Counted from the first letter of the stretch, positions 1 through 9,191 are shown. The stretch is 64,000 nt of DNA from Taishania sp965247975 (GCA_965247975.1 OZ252050.1:1054001-1118000); one strand, 5' to 3'. Notes: generated by a model not told the origin, from the sequence alone. Numbers and translations are program-made.

Positions 1-144
1 ATCGGTCGAATGATGATTTATTCTGGTGGTTTACCAGCAAAATATGGCGATACCATGGGAGGTGTTGTTGTCATGGAAACATTGAGTTATTTCGATTTAT
101 ACCGCGATTGGTATGGCGAACAAGTGAAAGCTGGCAAAATGTAA
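1..144 (+). CDS. C-terminal end of TonB-receptor/plug-like outer-membrane protein (partial)
   Basis: Only the last 47 codons are in the window; the frame is open from base 1 to a TAA. The visible end contains PAKYGDTMGGVVVMET followed by SYFDLYRDWYG. This resembles the end of the TonB-dependent receptor plug domain in Bacteroidota proteins that join a carboxypeptidase-regulatory-like domain to a plug without a full barrel (GGxPAxYGDxxGG..xxET is the plug signature). A hairpin terminator follows the stop. The family assignment rests on this short tail alone, so the role (outer-membrane uptake or adhesion) is inference. Confidence 0.5.
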   Translation: MGRMMIYSGGLPAKYGDTMGGVVVMETLSYFDLYRDWYGEQVKAGKM

Positions 145-165
145 TTTGTTTATTTCTTACCTTCG

Positions 166-197
166 AAAACGATTGACTTTTGTTGATCGTTTTTTTG
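166..197 (+). terminator. Rho-independent terminator
   Basis: Arms AAAACGAT and ATCGTTTT enclose a 12-nt loop and run directly into seven T residues. It lies about 20 nt after the stop of the partial receptor-like gene and before the urocanase promoter, so it separates the two units. Confidence 0.65.
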
Positions 198-282
198 TGT
201 TTAATCAGAATTTAATCGTGGAAATTTTCGAATACTTTGTTGTAAGTACAAGGTTATTCTTAAGTAAAAAGAACTCTTGCGG

Positions 283-313
283 TTGCAACGGTCTTAGCAA
301 TTTAGTACTTTTG
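283..313 (+). promoter_or_regulatory. Bacteroidota-type promoter for hutU
   Basis: TTG at 283-285, a 20-nt spacer, then TACTTTTG at 306-313. This matches the Bacteroidota sigma-A consensus (TTG near -33, TAnnTTTG near -7). Transcription would start around 320, leaving a very short leader before the ATG at 331. Confidence 0.6.
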
Positions 314-330
314 AACCAAACAAATTACCC

Positions 331-2331
331 ATGACAAACGAACAGTTTATTCAAGATATTACACAAGGAATCCCAGCATCTATTCCACCAAAATATGAGT
401 TCGATCCAACCATAAATCATGCGCCAAAACGCAAAGAAATTCTTTCTGTCGAAGAGAAAAAATTAGCCATTCGAAACGCGCTGCGCTATTTCCCGAAGGA
501 ACAACATGCGGAGTTGGCAAAAGATTTTGCAGATGAATTAAAAAGGTATGGGCGTATTTATATGTTGCGATACCGTCCGTCTTATCAAATGTTCGCGCGA
601 CCAATTGACCAATATCCAGGAAAATGTGACCAAGCGAAAGCAATCATGTTGATGATTCAAAATAATTTGGATTACGCAGTGGCGCAACATCCACATGAGT
701 TAATTACGTATGGTGGAAATGGTGCTGTTTTTCAAAATTGGATTCAATACCGCTTGACCATGAAATATTTGTCTGAAATGTCGGATGAACAAACGTTGGT
801 CATGTATTCCGGACATCCGATGGGATTGTTTCCTTCGCACAAAGATGCTCCACGGGTTGTTGTAACGAATGGAATGGTGATTCCAAATTATTCGAAACCA
901 GATGATTGGGAGAAATTCAATGCGCTTGGCGTTTCGCAATATGGACAGATGACTGCTGGTTCATACATGTATATTGGGCCGCAAGGAATTGTGCATGGTA
1001 CAACGATTACTGTTTTAAATGGTTTCCGAAAAATTAAAAAATCTCCAAGTGGATCTTTATTCGTTACTTCTGGTTTAGGAGGTATGAGTGGAGCGCAACC
1101 AAAAGCAGGAAATATTGCTGGTTGTGTGACTGTTTGTGCGGAGGTAAATCCAAAAATTACCCAAATTCGACACGATCAAGGCTGGGTAAACGAAATTATT
1201 AGCGACTTAGATCAACTCGTATCTAGGGTTCGCGAAGCTCAGGCAAACAAAGAAATTGTATCCATTGCTTATCTCGGAAATATCGTTGACGTTTGGGAGA
1301 AGTTTGATTTCGAAAATATTCACATCGATTTGGGTTCCGACCAAACTTCCTTGCACAATCCGTGGGCTGGTGGTTATTATCCGATTGGATTAAGTTATGA
1401 AGCGTCGAATGAATTAATGGCTTCAAATCCAGCATTATTTCGCCAAAAAGTGAAGGAAACTTTGGTGAAACATGCCGCTGCCGTGAACAAACATACTGCA
1501 AAAGGAACTTACTTTTTTGATTACGGAAATGCATTTTTATTAGAAGCTTCGCGCGCTGGCGCAGATATCATGGCTGAAAATGGAATTGATTTTAAATATC
1601 CTTCGTATGTGCAAGACATCATGGGGCCAATGTGCTTTGACTACGGATTTGGTCCTTTCCGATGGGTTTGTGCTTCGGGTAAACCTGAAGATTTAGCAAA
1701 AACAGATGCCATTGCGTGCCACGTACTCGAAGAAATGATGAAACATAGTCCAGTTGAAATTCAGCAACAAATGGCTGACAATATTCAATGGATCAAAGGA
1801 GCGCAGGAAAACAAATTGGTTGTTGGTTCACAAGCGCGTATTCTTTATGCTGATGCAGAAGGCCGAATGAAAATCGCGAAAGCCTTCAACGATGCCATTC
1901 AGGGAAAAGAAATTGGTCAAGTCATTTTAGGAAGAGATCATCATGATGTGTCTGGAACGGATTCGCCATACAGAGAAACTTCCAACATTTACGATGGTTC
2001 AAAATTCACTGCTGACATGGCAATTCAAAACGTAATTGGCGATAGTTTTCGAGGCGCAACATGGGTGTCGATTCACAATGGCGGTGGAGTAGGTTGGGGC
2101 GAAGTCATCAACGGTGGATTTGGAATGTTACTTGACGGAACATCAGACGCGGAACGACGTTTAAAATCAATGCTTCATTGGGATGTCAACAATGGAATTT
2201 CGCGCAGAAGCTGGGCCAGAAATGAAGGAGCCATTTTTGCAATCAAACGTGCGATGGAAATAGAACCAAATTTAAAAGTGACGATTCCAGAATTGGTAGA
2301 AGACGAGATCATTGCTTCATTGGAGTTTTGA
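331..2331 (+). CDS. hutU: Urocanate hydratase
   Basis: Cytosolic urocanase converts urocanate to 4-imidazolone-5-propionate, the second step of histidine degradation, using tightly bound NAD+ as an electrophile. The 666-residue protein is of the longer urocanase type. A glycine-rich NAD-binding stretch (GLGGMSGAQ) lies near residues 247-256, the FDYGFGPFRWVCASG segment with a conserved cysteine near 435-450, and GRDHHDxSGxDSPYRET near 533. The ATG at 331 follows a consensus promoter. No other hut gene (hutH, hutI, hutG) is in the window: the next genes run on the opposite strand and belong to a paa-type pathway, so this is an isolated member of its pathway. Identification is firm. Confidence 0.96.
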   Translation: MTNEQFIQDITQGIPASIPPKYEFDPTINHAPKRKEILSVEEKKLAIRNALRYFPKEQHAELAKDFADELKRYGRIYMLRYRPSYQMFARPIDQYPGKCDQAKAIMLMIQNNLDYAVAQHPHELITYGGNGAVFQNWIQYRLTMKYLSEMSDEQTLVMYSGHPMGLFPSHKDAPRVVVTNGMVIPNYSKPDDWEKFNALGVSQYGQMTAGSYMYIGPQGIVHGTTITVLNGFRKIKKSPSGSLFVTSGLGGMSGAQPKAGNIAGCVTVCAEVNPKITQIRHDQGWVNEIISDLDQLVSRVREAQANKEIVSIAYLGNIVDVWEKFDFENIHIDLGSDQTSLHNPWAGGYYPIGLSYEASNELMASNPALFRQKVKETLVKHAAAVNKHTAKGTYFFDYGNAFLLEASRAGADIMAENGIDFKYPSYVQDIMGPMCFDYGFGPFRWVCASGKPEDLAKTDAIACHVLEEMMKHSPVEIQQQMADNIQWIKGAQENKLVVGSQARILYADAEGRMKIAKAFNDAIQGKEIGQVILGRDHHDVSGTDSPYRETSNIYDGSKFTADMAIQNVIGDSFRGATWVSIHNGGGVGWGEVINGGFGMLLDGTSDAERRLKSMLHWDVNNGISRRSWARNEGAIFAIKRAMEIEPNLKVTIPELVEDEIIASLEF

Positions 2332-2401
2332 ATCATAAATGAGCTGTAAATCAAGGAACTATTGATTACTCAAAAAAACTTTTGATATTGGTAAATTAAA
2401 T

Positions 2402-2428
2402 GAACTCTTTTCATTTCGAAAAGAGTTC
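2402..2428. terminator. Hairpin terminator between convergent hutU and paaH
   Basis: An 11-bp perfect stem (GAACTCTTTTC / GAAAAGAGTTC) with a 5-nt loop sits between the stops of hutU and the minus-strand paaH. U-rich stretches are modest on both sides, so it may work in either direction. Confidence 0.6.
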
Positions 2429-2449
2429 AATCTCTTGTTTTAAAGGTTG

Positions 2450-3592
2450 TTACATTGATCTAACCAACCGTTTTAACAACGGACAAGGTCGATAACGATC
2501 TTCACCATATTCTTCGAAGAGTTGTTGCAATTTTTCTAAAACCCAAGGCAAACCTTTTTCATCTGCCCAAGCCAAAAGTCCTTTTGGATAGTTCACACCT
2601 TTGGTCATCGCTAAATCAATTGCTTCGCGTGATCCAATGTTCAAGAAAAGTGCATCCATCGCTTCGTTAATCAACATCACAAGGATTCTCTCAAAAATTT
2701 CAGTTCCTAATTGAACATCTTTGTTCGGTTCAGGAAGTACTGCTCCAACAGAATAATCGTAATATCCTCTGCCTGATTTTCGTCCCAAATAACCTGCTTC
2801 TGCATGGCGTTTTTGTGTGAAGGATGGCTTAAATCGTGGGTCGTAATAAAAGGCTGCAAAAACAGTTTCTGTTACGGTGTAATTGATGTCGTTTCCGATG
2901 TAATCCATCAACGTAAATGGGCCCATTTTAAAACCACCAATCTCGGTCATTGCCCAATCGATGGTTGCAAAATCTGCAATTCCTTCTTCGTAAATACGCA
3001 ATGCTTCTCCGTAAAATGGTCGCGCTACTCGATTCACGATAAATCCTGGCGTGTCTTTGCACAAAACAGTTGTTTTTCCCCAACTATCAATGAGCGATTT
3101 TGCAAGGGTAACAGTGTTTTCTGTTGTTTGAACAGCTGGAATAATTTCTACCAAGGGCATTAACGGAGCAGGATTGAAAAAATGAATGCCAATCATTCGA
3201 CCGGGATTTTTTAGCACAGAACCAATGGATGCTATGGATAAAGAAGAGGTATTACTTGCAAGAATGCATGATGTTGAGACAATTGCTTCCATTTTACTGA
3301 AAACTTGATGTTTCACTTCTAAATTTTCGACGATTGCTTCGATGACCAAACCACAATTTTGAAAGTCAGATAGATCTGTGGAATAACTAACTCTGCCTTG
3401 AATATTGATTTTATCGTCGGCGGAAATTTTTTCTTTTTCAACCAAACGACTCAAAACACTGTCCAAATTTGTTTCTGCTTTGTTTAACATGTCTTGATTA
3501 ACATCCACAAGGATTGTTTCATGACCGTTTTGTGCAGCTACTTGTGCAATTCCAGCACCCATGGTACCAGCTCCTAAAACTCCAATTTTCAT
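2450..3592 (-). CDS. paaH: 3-hydroxyacyl-CoA dehydrogenase (PaaH-like)
   Basis: NAD+-dependent oxidation of 3-hydroxyacyl-CoA to 3-oxoacyl-CoA. A Rossmann start GAGTMGAG occupies residues 7-14. The NAD domain contains SNTSS (113-117) and the catalytic His in GIHFFNP (H137) with its partner Glu near 149. After DTPGFIVNR (180-187) come the C-terminal 3HCDH domain and a second partial copy, giving 380 residues. That is longer than a single-domain HbdA-type enzyme and shorter than 500-residue PaaH. The next gene downstream of its partner is PaaG-like, with only 9 nt between paaG and this gene, which favours a phenylacetate/aromatic CoA beta-oxidation role. A plain fatty-acid enzyme is the alternative. 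Confidence 0.85.
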   Translation of the reverse strand: MKIGVLGAGTMGAGIAQVAAQNGHETILVDVNQDMLNKAETNLDSVLSRLVEKEKISADDKINIQGRVSYSTDLSDFQNCGLVIEAIVENLEVKHQVFSKMEAIVSTSCILASNTSSLSIASIGSVLKNPGRMIGIHFFNPAPLMPLVEIIPAVQTTENTVTLAKSLIDSWGKTTVLCKDTPGFIVNRVARPFYGEALRIYEEGIADFATIDWAMTEIGGFKMGPFTLMDYIGNDINYTVTETVFAAFYYDPRFKPSFTQKRHAEAGYLGRKSGRGYYDYSVGAVLPEPNKDVQLGTEIFERILVMLINEAMDALFLNIGSREAIDLAMTKGVNYPKGLLAWADEKGLPWVLEKLQQLFEEYGEDRYRPCPLLKRLVRSM

Positions 3593-3601
3593 TTTATTTT
3601 T

Positions 3602-4375
3602 TTATTTACCGAGAAAAACAGGATTTCTTTTTTCTAAAAATGCGTTAACTCCTTCGTTAAAATCGTATGTCTGTCCAGCTTCTGTTTGTAAAATTCCTTC
3701 AACTGCAAGTTGTTCGGTCAAGCTGTTCGTGAAACTTTGATTCATTGCTTTTTTTGTCAAACCTAACCCTTTGGTCGGCATTTCAGCAAGTTTGGATGCA
3801 AAGGTGTTTACTTCTGTTTCAAAACTTTCATCTTCCACCGATTTGTAAATCATGTTCATGTGTTCCGCTTGTTCGGCTGAAATTTTATCGCCAGTCATCA
3901 TCAACGCAAGTGCTTTTTGCATTCCTACAATTCGAGGTAAGAAAAAAGTTCCGCCTGAATCGGGAATCAAACCAATTTTTGAAAAAGCTTGAATGAAACT
4001 TGCTGATTTCTTAGCAATTGTAATATCACAAGCCAAAGCAATATTTGCCCCAGCTCCAGCAGCAACGCCATTTACAGCAGCAATCACTGGTTTTTCAAGA
4101 TTTCTGATTTTTTCAATGATTGGATTGTAATGCAGAGCCACAATGTCTTTTAGTTTTGGTCCATTTGGATCTGTTGCTTCTGCTAAATCTTGTCCAGCAC
4201 AAAAAGCTTTCCCTTCTCCCGTAATTATGATTGCTCTGACCGTTTCATCGCTCGCACAAGCATCAAGTTCCTTTTGTAATTCAAATGCCATTGATTGGTT
4301 AAATGAATTAAAAACCGAAGGACGATTTAGTTTTAATGTTCGGACTCCGCCTGAATTAGTTACTATTAAATCCAT
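3602..4375 (-). CDS. paaG: Enoyl-CoA hydratase/isomerase (PaaG-like)
   Basis: Crotonase-fold enzyme of 257 residues. Oxyanion-hole segments are AFCAGQDL (57-64) and GVAAGAGAN (103-111). The signature GLIPDSGGTFFLPR (135-148), with an Asp at about 139, is typical of PaaG, the ring-1,2-epoxyphenylacetyl-CoA isomerase. It is the first gene of a two-gene minus-strand unit with paaH (9-nt gap). No paaABCDE oxygenase or paaZ is in the window, so the pathway is inferred from the pair. A general enoyl-CoA hydratase role cannot be excluded. Confidence 0.8.
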   Translation of the reverse strand: MDLIVTNSGGVRTLKLNRPSVFNSFNQSMAFELQKELDACASDETVRAIIITGEGKAFCAGQDLAEATDPNGPKLKDIVALHYNPIIEKIRNLEKPVIAAVNGVAAGAGANIALACDITIAKKSASFIQAFSKIGLIPDSGGTFFLPRIVGMQKALALMMTGDKISAEQAEHMNMIYKSVEDESFETEVNTFASKLAEMPTKGLGLTKKAMNQSFTNSLTEQLAVEGILQTEAGQTYDFNEGVNAFLEKRNPVFLGK

Positions 4376-4451
4376 AATTTAAATTTTTACTAAATTACTT
4401 TAATGTTGCTGATTTCAAAAAAGTGATGTTGATTTTATCGAAATTTCGGGC

Positions 4452-4484
4452 AAAAAAAAAGGAAGCCTAAGCTCCCTTCGTTTT
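4452..4484 (-). terminator. Rho-independent terminator of the small lipoprotein gene
   Basis: Read on the minus strand, AAGGGAGC-TTAG-GCTTCCTT forms an 8-bp stem with one G-T pair and runs into about nine T residues. It starts about 12 nt after the stop of the small lipoprotein gene. Confidence 0.75.
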
Positions 4485-4496
4485 AATCTTTTTTAA

Positions 4497-4703
4497 TCAC
4501 AAAATGTAGCAATCGTTGTCACTAATACTTACCAAACCTACGCTAACATCATCTGAACAGATTTTTTTAGCATTTCTTTTTGTTTGATTTTGAATTGTGT
4601 AGCTGTAACTTTCACTACAATAACATGTGTGATCTTTTTTACATGAAGACAATGCAACGATTGCAAAAAAGGCAACACCCGACATTAAAATAACTTTTTT
4701 CAT
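4497..4703 (-). CDS. Small hypothetical lipoprotein
   Basis: A 68-residue protein with a signal peptide ending in the lipobox LSSC (Cys about 21), followed by KKDHTCYCSESYSY. The mature part is only about 48 residues, with several Cys (CYC, KKIC, DCY) that could form disulfides or bind a metal. It stands alone between paaG and the WYL regulator and has its own terminator. I do not recognise a family. Lipidation and envelope location follow from the lipobox; the function is unknown. Confidence 0.7.
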   Translation of the reverse strand: MKKVILMSGVAFFAIVALSSCKKDHTCYCSESYSYTIQNQTKRNAKKICSDDVSVGLVSISDNDCYIL

Positions 4704-4781
4704 CTTTTAGTTTTTTTTGAATTTTTTTAAATTGACCTAAATCAAATTTGGCACAAAGGTAATTAAAAGAAATGTAAAATG

Positions 4782-5816
4782 CTAAAAATCATAGGTCATA
4801 CTCGCCAATTTTAGGCGTTCAACTAAATTATTTCGTAACGATTTTGGAGAAACAACTTCAATTTCGCCACCAAAAGAAAGTAGGGATCGAATAAATTCTT
4901 CAGAAATGAAAATTTCTAATTCAAACATTGTTTTGTTATTTCCCTTTTTAATGACTTTTTGAGAATGGTGAAAAGGTTGAGATTCTATGTATTTAGATGC
5001 AATATTTAGCGCTTTAAATCGAACAATTTCTGGCGAATCTTCAGAAGTTGAAATCCCCACAGAATATTTGAAGTAATTTTTAGGGTTAAATCCTACTGGC
5101 TTCAGAATTTTTTCATTAGACAATGATAAATTTGTCATTCGATCCAAACCGTAAGTCGTGATTTTTCCTTTGATAAGATCCTGCGAAACTAGGTACCAAC
5201 GGTTTCGATATTCTTTGAGAAGTAAAGGACATACTTTTCGCGGTTTTACAATACCTGTTCCAAAATTCTCATAATCAAAGAAAACAGCTACACTTTGCTG
5301 AATGGCTTCGAGTAGCTGCGACAAAAGTTCTCCGCCACCTGTTGAAACTGCAGTTTCGAACTGAACATATTCGTTCATTTCTTCTTGATTCACCTTGTCT
5401 GAAATAGCCACACGGTCTACAATTTTATCAATGGCACTTCCAAATTGTTTGAACATGTCCACTTCACGAAATTGTTGCAAAGTATAAGCGGCGAATTTGA
5501 TGGCTTTTAAATCTTCTTCGTTTAACGGAACATCATCAAGAGTGAATTTTTTGTCTGAGTAATAATAGCCTTTATCGTTTCTGCTGTATTTGATTGGAGC
5601 ATCATGCTCCATTTTCATGCTAAATAAATCTTTCTCAATGGTAGAATCGCAAATATGTTCTCCATCCACACTTCCAAATAAAGCTTCTTCACATGCTTCG
5701 CGCAAATCTTGCTTCGTCGGAAAAGGTCTGTGTTTGTTTCGCAGACATCTATCGATTATTCTATGGCGTAATAAAGCATTCTTTATATGAGGCATTTTGA
5801 CAGTATTAGTGTCCAC
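4782..5816 (-). CDS. WYL-domain transcriptional regulator
   Basis: 344 residues. The N-terminal roughly 90 residues are helical with HTH character (helices around 10-70), including the DSTIEKDL segment typical of regulators paired with WYL domains. The central WYL domain contains the naming triplet in RNRWYLV (207-209), preceded by FDYENFG and PRKVCPLLL and followed by TYGLDRM. The C-terminal WCX-like extension runs from about 265 to 344. Such proteins sense ligands, often nucleic acids or nucleotides, and regulate DNA-damage or defence genes. No defence system lies next to it here, so its target is unknown. Confidence 0.85.
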   Translation of the reverse strand: MDTNTVKMPHIKNALLRHRIIDRCLRNKHRPFPTKQDLREACEEALFGSVDGEHICDSTIEKDLFSMKMEHDAPIKYSRNDKGYYYSDKKFTLDDVPLNEEDLKAIKFAAYTLQQFREVDMFKQFGSAIDKIVDRVAISDKVNQEEMNEYVQFETAVSTGGGELLSQLLEAIQQSVAVFFDYENFGTGIVKPRKVCPLLLKEYRNRWYLVSQDLIKGKITTYGLDRMTNLSLSNEKILKPVGFNPKNYFKYSVGISTSEDSPEIVRFKALNIASKYIESQPFHHSQKVIKKGNNKTMFELEIFISEEFIRSLLSFGGEIEVVSPKSLRNNLVERLKLASMTYDF

Positions 5817-5906
5817 AAAAATAATTAAACTTCGTAAATGGTTTACGTTCTAATTAATTAACTTATTGACAAGCAGATTTTAAAAACTGAAAATCACTGC
5901 GTAGAC

Positions 5907-7331
5907 CTAGTGAATCAGTGTTTTTTCTTCTGATTTATACCCGAAAAGTTCGTAGAATTTGATTGCTTTTACAACTTGTTCAGGAACATCTTCTTCCCAA
6001 GAAGATGCAGATGCTTTTATTTTTGAAAGCACATCATCTGACATGATATACAAGGATTTAGGATCAAAGTCTTCGATGGCTTCCATCTTGTTGTTGTCTT
6101 TCATAAATTGCAACAAACCTTTCAAATGAGTTGGAATTCGAAATTCATTTAATTTGTAAACATCTCCAGACTCGACATCGGTTGCCGGATATACAAGCAA
6201 CTTAACATTGTGCCCAAATCCTCTTCCAAATGCTTCCAATAAACCTCCAGGTAAATTGTCGTAGTAGCGCTCGTCAAAAATGGTATGTAGGTTGTAAATC
6301 CCGACAATAACGCCCATTTTTTTACCGCGAGCAATGGAAGCCAAATAGTCAACCATTTTGTAATGTTTCAAGTAGTTTGAAATCATCACCGTATAACCTA
6401 AGGTACTTAACAACTCAGCTCTGTCTACAAAGTCCTTGTCTAGAATTTTCCCATCGGCTGTTAAGTCTTTCAAGGTCAATTCAAACACGACTTGCAAGTT
6501 TTTTTCATCCACATCTTTGTCTTTCAAAAATTGCTTTTTGCCTGATTCAATCATGTCGATATGCACCTTTGTTACTGGACGAAAACGCCCTCGCATCAAT
6601 AATACATGTTGTTTGTATAATGCAGTTGCTGGTTGCAATACATTTCCTGTTAAGTCAAACATCGTTGCATCTGTAATCCCTAATTTCACGAGATTCAATG
6701 CGATGATTCTGTTGTCAACATTGTCAAATGCTGGTCCTGACACTCGCAACATGTCGATTTCCATGCGTTCTCTTGGCAGTCGTTGCACCATTCCTTTTAA
6801 AAACACATCCAGATCATGCGTTAAGAAAAAACTAGCATGAATTAAATTAACGCCTAAAATCCCCAAAGCTTCTTGTTGTGCTTTGTGCGAATTATCGTGC
6901 ATTTTTATGTGCAAAATGATGTCGTTTGGTTCAGCCCCAACTTCCATTTGAAAGCGGATTCCAACCCAACCTTGACCTTGATTTGTTTTGTGGTAATTTA
7001 ATGATTCTACCGTATTGCAAAAAGCAAAAAATCGTGATTCTTCGAATTTTGCAGGCAAACGGAATTTCATGTTGTTGTACTCTGAATCCAACATGGTCAC
7101 CAATCGCTCCTCACATACATAGCGCGTTGCTTCGCCATACATGGAGTCAGAAACTTTCATGTCATACGCAGATTGTGTATATGCAATGGTACCTGAGCTT
7201 CCGCCGGCTTTAAAAAAATTTGCTGCAACTTCTTGACCTGCACCAATTTCTGCAAAACACCCATAAATATTGGATGTTAAGTTAATTTTCAGTGCTTTTT
7301 CTTCGGTCGTTAATCTTTTTTCGTCAATCAT
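5907..7331 (-). CDS. Conserved protein of unknown function
   Basis: The most plausible start is the ATG at 7331 (MIDEKRLTTEEKAL). A longer reading begins at 7406 but overlaps the upstream peroxidase gene and adds an unlikely leader. The result is a 474-residue soluble protein without signal peptide or clear membrane segment. Its N-terminus carries FAEIGAGQEVAANFFKAG, followed by SSGTIAYTQSAYDM, a highly conserved-looking stretch. Central segments include LGILGVNLIHASFF and LPRERMEIDMLRVSGPAF. I recall similar proteins in Bacteroidota and some other bacteria under inconsistent names and know of no reliable activity. It starts 37 nt after the mbnP-mbnH-like pair on the same strand and may be co-transcribed. 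Confidence 0.75.
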   Translation of the reverse strand: MIDEKRLTTEEKALKINLTSNIYGCFAEIGAGQEVAANFFKAGGSSGTIAYTQSAYDMKVSDSMYGEATRYVCEERLVTMLDSEYNNMKFRLPAKFEESRFFAFCNTVESLNYHKTNQGQGWVGIRFQMEVGAEPNDIILHIKMHDNSHKAQQEALGILGVNLIHASFFLTHDLDVFLKGMVQRLPRERMEIDMLRVSGPAFDNVDNRIIALNLVKLGITDATMFDLTGNVLQPATALYKQHVLLMRGRFRPVTKVHIDMIESGKKQFLKDKDVDEKNLQVVFELTLKDLTADGKILDKDFVDRAELLSTLGYTVMISNYLKHYKMVDYLASIARGKKMGVIVGIYNLHTIFDERYYDNLPGGLLEAFGRGFGHNVKLLVYPATDVESGDVYKLNEFRIPTHLKGLLQFMKDNNKMEAIEDFDPKSLYIMSDDVLSKIKASASSWEEDVPEQVVKAIKFYELFGYKSEEKTLIH

Positions 7332-7368
7332 TTGATAAATAAAAAGTGCAAATATCGTAAATTCTTCG

Positions 7369-8445
7369 TTAAGGCGCCCTAAAATCGGGATTATTAACAA
7401 ATTCATTATCGGTCAAAGTGAGCAAAAACTGCTTCAATAAATTTTTCTCAAAAGCATCTAATTGCACACCGCCTTGAAATGCGTATTCAATAAGTGGATG
7501 AATCGTTGGACTTTGTTGGATGCCACTCGAATAATGCTCAATGACTTCATCCAGCGTGGCAAACCTGCCATCATGCATGTAAGGTGCTGTTAATGCGATG
7601 TTTCGCAAGGTCGGAGTTTTGAATTTACCATTGTCATTTGGATTGCCTGAAATTGCGCCGAAGCCGATGTCTGTAAAAGTAGCATCTAATCCATTGTTTC
7701 GCATTCCTTGAACTTGCATCAGCGGACCATTGTGACAATGAAAACAATCTGCTCCATTTAAACTTTTGAATAAATCGTATCCTGCCCACTCAGTTGCAGT
7801 AACGGTCTGAAAAATAGCTTGATCTCCTGGATCAAAGGCAATATTATTTTCATATTTGTACATGATGTCATACTTCGATTTTCCAGAAATCATTGTTCTC
7901 AAAAATTGAGCAATTGCTTTAGCTACTAGATTGGAATCGATTTTATCTGTACCATACGCCATGAGAAACATACGTTTGTATTCAGTAGAATTATTCAATC
8001 TAACTTCTGCATCTTTCCACTTTAAATGCATTTCTATTGGATTGGGAACTGGTTCCAGAATTTGATCTTCTAATGTCTTTTGCCTTCCATCCCAAAAGAA
8101 GGAAGTTTGCCAACCTAAATTTACCAAAGGCATGGCGTTTCTATGTCCGATTGCTCCATTTACGCCAATAGAAAATTGATTCGGATCTGAGAAACCACTT
8201 TCTGGGAGGTGGCAAGATGCGCAAGAAATGGTGTTATCACTACTCAACATTTTATCGTGAAATAGCTTTCTACCCAATTGAACGCCTTCAACTGTCATTG
8301 GGTTGTCGGCCGGAATAATCATGTCTGGAAAATGCGATGGAATTTTTAAGCTATACGGAGTTTGTATCGCTATTGTCGCATCTTTTTTACAAGCGAAAAC
8401 TAAAAATATCAAACCAAACGCAACTCCAATAATGCGGTACATCAT
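7369..8445 (-). CDS. MauG/MbnH-family di-haem peroxidase-like lipoprotein
   Basis: 358 residues with a lipobox at VFAC (Cys19), so probably anchored in the envelope. Two c-type haem motifs are visible: CASCH (75-79) and CFHCH (234-238). The FFWDGRQKTLEDQ segment (117-128) and TAPYMHDGRF (287-295) are typical of the bacterial cytochrome c peroxidase/MauG family; the Met/His there sits where the family places a haem ligand. Its ATG overlaps the stop of the upstream MbnP-like gene by 4 nt, so the two are translationally coupled. In the characterised pair, MbnH oxidises a Trp of MbnP to kynurenine. A simple H2O2-reducing peroxidase is the alternative. Confidence 0.85.
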   Translation of the reverse strand: MMYRIIGVAFGLIFLVFACKKDATIAIQTPYSLKIPSHFPDMIIPADNPMTVEGVQLGRKLFHDKMLSSDNTISCASCHLPESGFSDPNQFSIGVNGAIGHRNAMPLVNLGWQTSFFWDGRQKTLEDQILEPVPNPIEMHLKWKDAEVRLNNSTEYKRMFLMAYGTDKIDSNLVAKAIAQFLRTMISGKSKYDIMYKYENNIAFDPGDQAIFQTVTATEWAGYDLFKSLNGADCFHCHNGPLMQVQGMRNNGLDATFTDIGFGAISGNPNDNGKFKTPTLRNIALTAPYMHDGRFATLDEVIEHYSSGIQQSPTIHPLIEYAFQGGVQLDAFEKNLLKQFLLTLTDNEFVNNPDFRAP

Positions 8446-9191
8446 AATTTACTAAGTGATGCTTTAAAGTTTTGAATAATTTTTTCCGCTAAAGCCTCTT
8501 GTCCAGGTGCTGTGTGACAAGTAAACTCGGTTTTGAGATCAATGTTTTGTCCACCATTTTGCAAGAATTTTTCCATGTCTAATTTCAACGAAAAACGAGA
8601 GAGATTGTCATTCACTGTCGCCCAATTGATATTTTCAAAAGCCAATGTCTTTAGAAATTCATCTTTTCCGACATGAAAAACGATGTAGTGATCAAATAGC
8701 GGTATGCCATCAGGAATCGTATCTACTTTCGCTTCCACTTTCATGAAAATATACCCAGGATTCCAGTCCCAGTGCATGTCACCTGAATTAGAAATATTTA
8801 GTACATTATCATTGGCAAAAGCAGCTGGATCTAGATGATTTACATCTGCACCAACACCCAGATTTGCTGCAATCGAACTAAAATCTGCTTTATTGCCAGC
8901 TACGATGATCATGCTCGTACCTTTCGATTTCCAATCAAATAGTCCTGCATCGAAGAGCGTTTTTGAACCATTCTTCACATCCGTCGCAAAAAACTTTAAT
9001 TCAGTGAATTGCACATCATAACCTTCTACTGTAGTAAAAACCGCAGTTTCAGTGATGTTATTCGTTCCATAAACAGGTTGCACAACAATCTCTAATTGCG
9101 GCACTGCAGGAGTTTCTGGCTCCACTTTATCGTCTTTACAACTGATAAAAATGAATGGAGTTAATGCTACAAACCAAGTGAATTTTTTCAT
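8442..9191 (-). CDS. MbnP-like lipoprotein, partner of the MauG-family enzyme
   Basis: 249 residues with a signal peptide and lipobox ISC (Cys18) and a Pro/Glu-rich linker. The core includes DVQFTELKFFATDV (59-72) and GDMHWDWNPGYIFMK (137-151), the latter a signature of the MbnP/MbnP-like family in which a Trp is the modification site. W141 and W143 are the candidates. A C-terminal CHT occurs near 224. It is the first gene of a minus-strand unit and overlaps the MauG-family gene by 4 nt (ATGA). Known MbnP binds copper after MbnH-mediated Trp-to-kynurenine conversion; that this holds here is inference. Confidence 0.8.
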   Translation of the reverse strand: MKKFTWFVALTPFIFISCKDDKVEPETPAVPQLEIVVQPVYGTNNITETAVFTTVEGYDVQFTELKFFATDVKNGSKTLFDAGLFDWKSKGTSMIIVAGNKADFSSIAANLGVGADVNHLDPAAFANDNVLNISNSGDMHWDWNPGYIFMKVEAKVDTIPDGIPLFDHYIVFHVGKDEFLKTLAFENINWATVNDNLSRFSLKLDMEKFLQNGGQNIDLKTEFTCHTAPGQEALAEKIIQNFKASLSKL

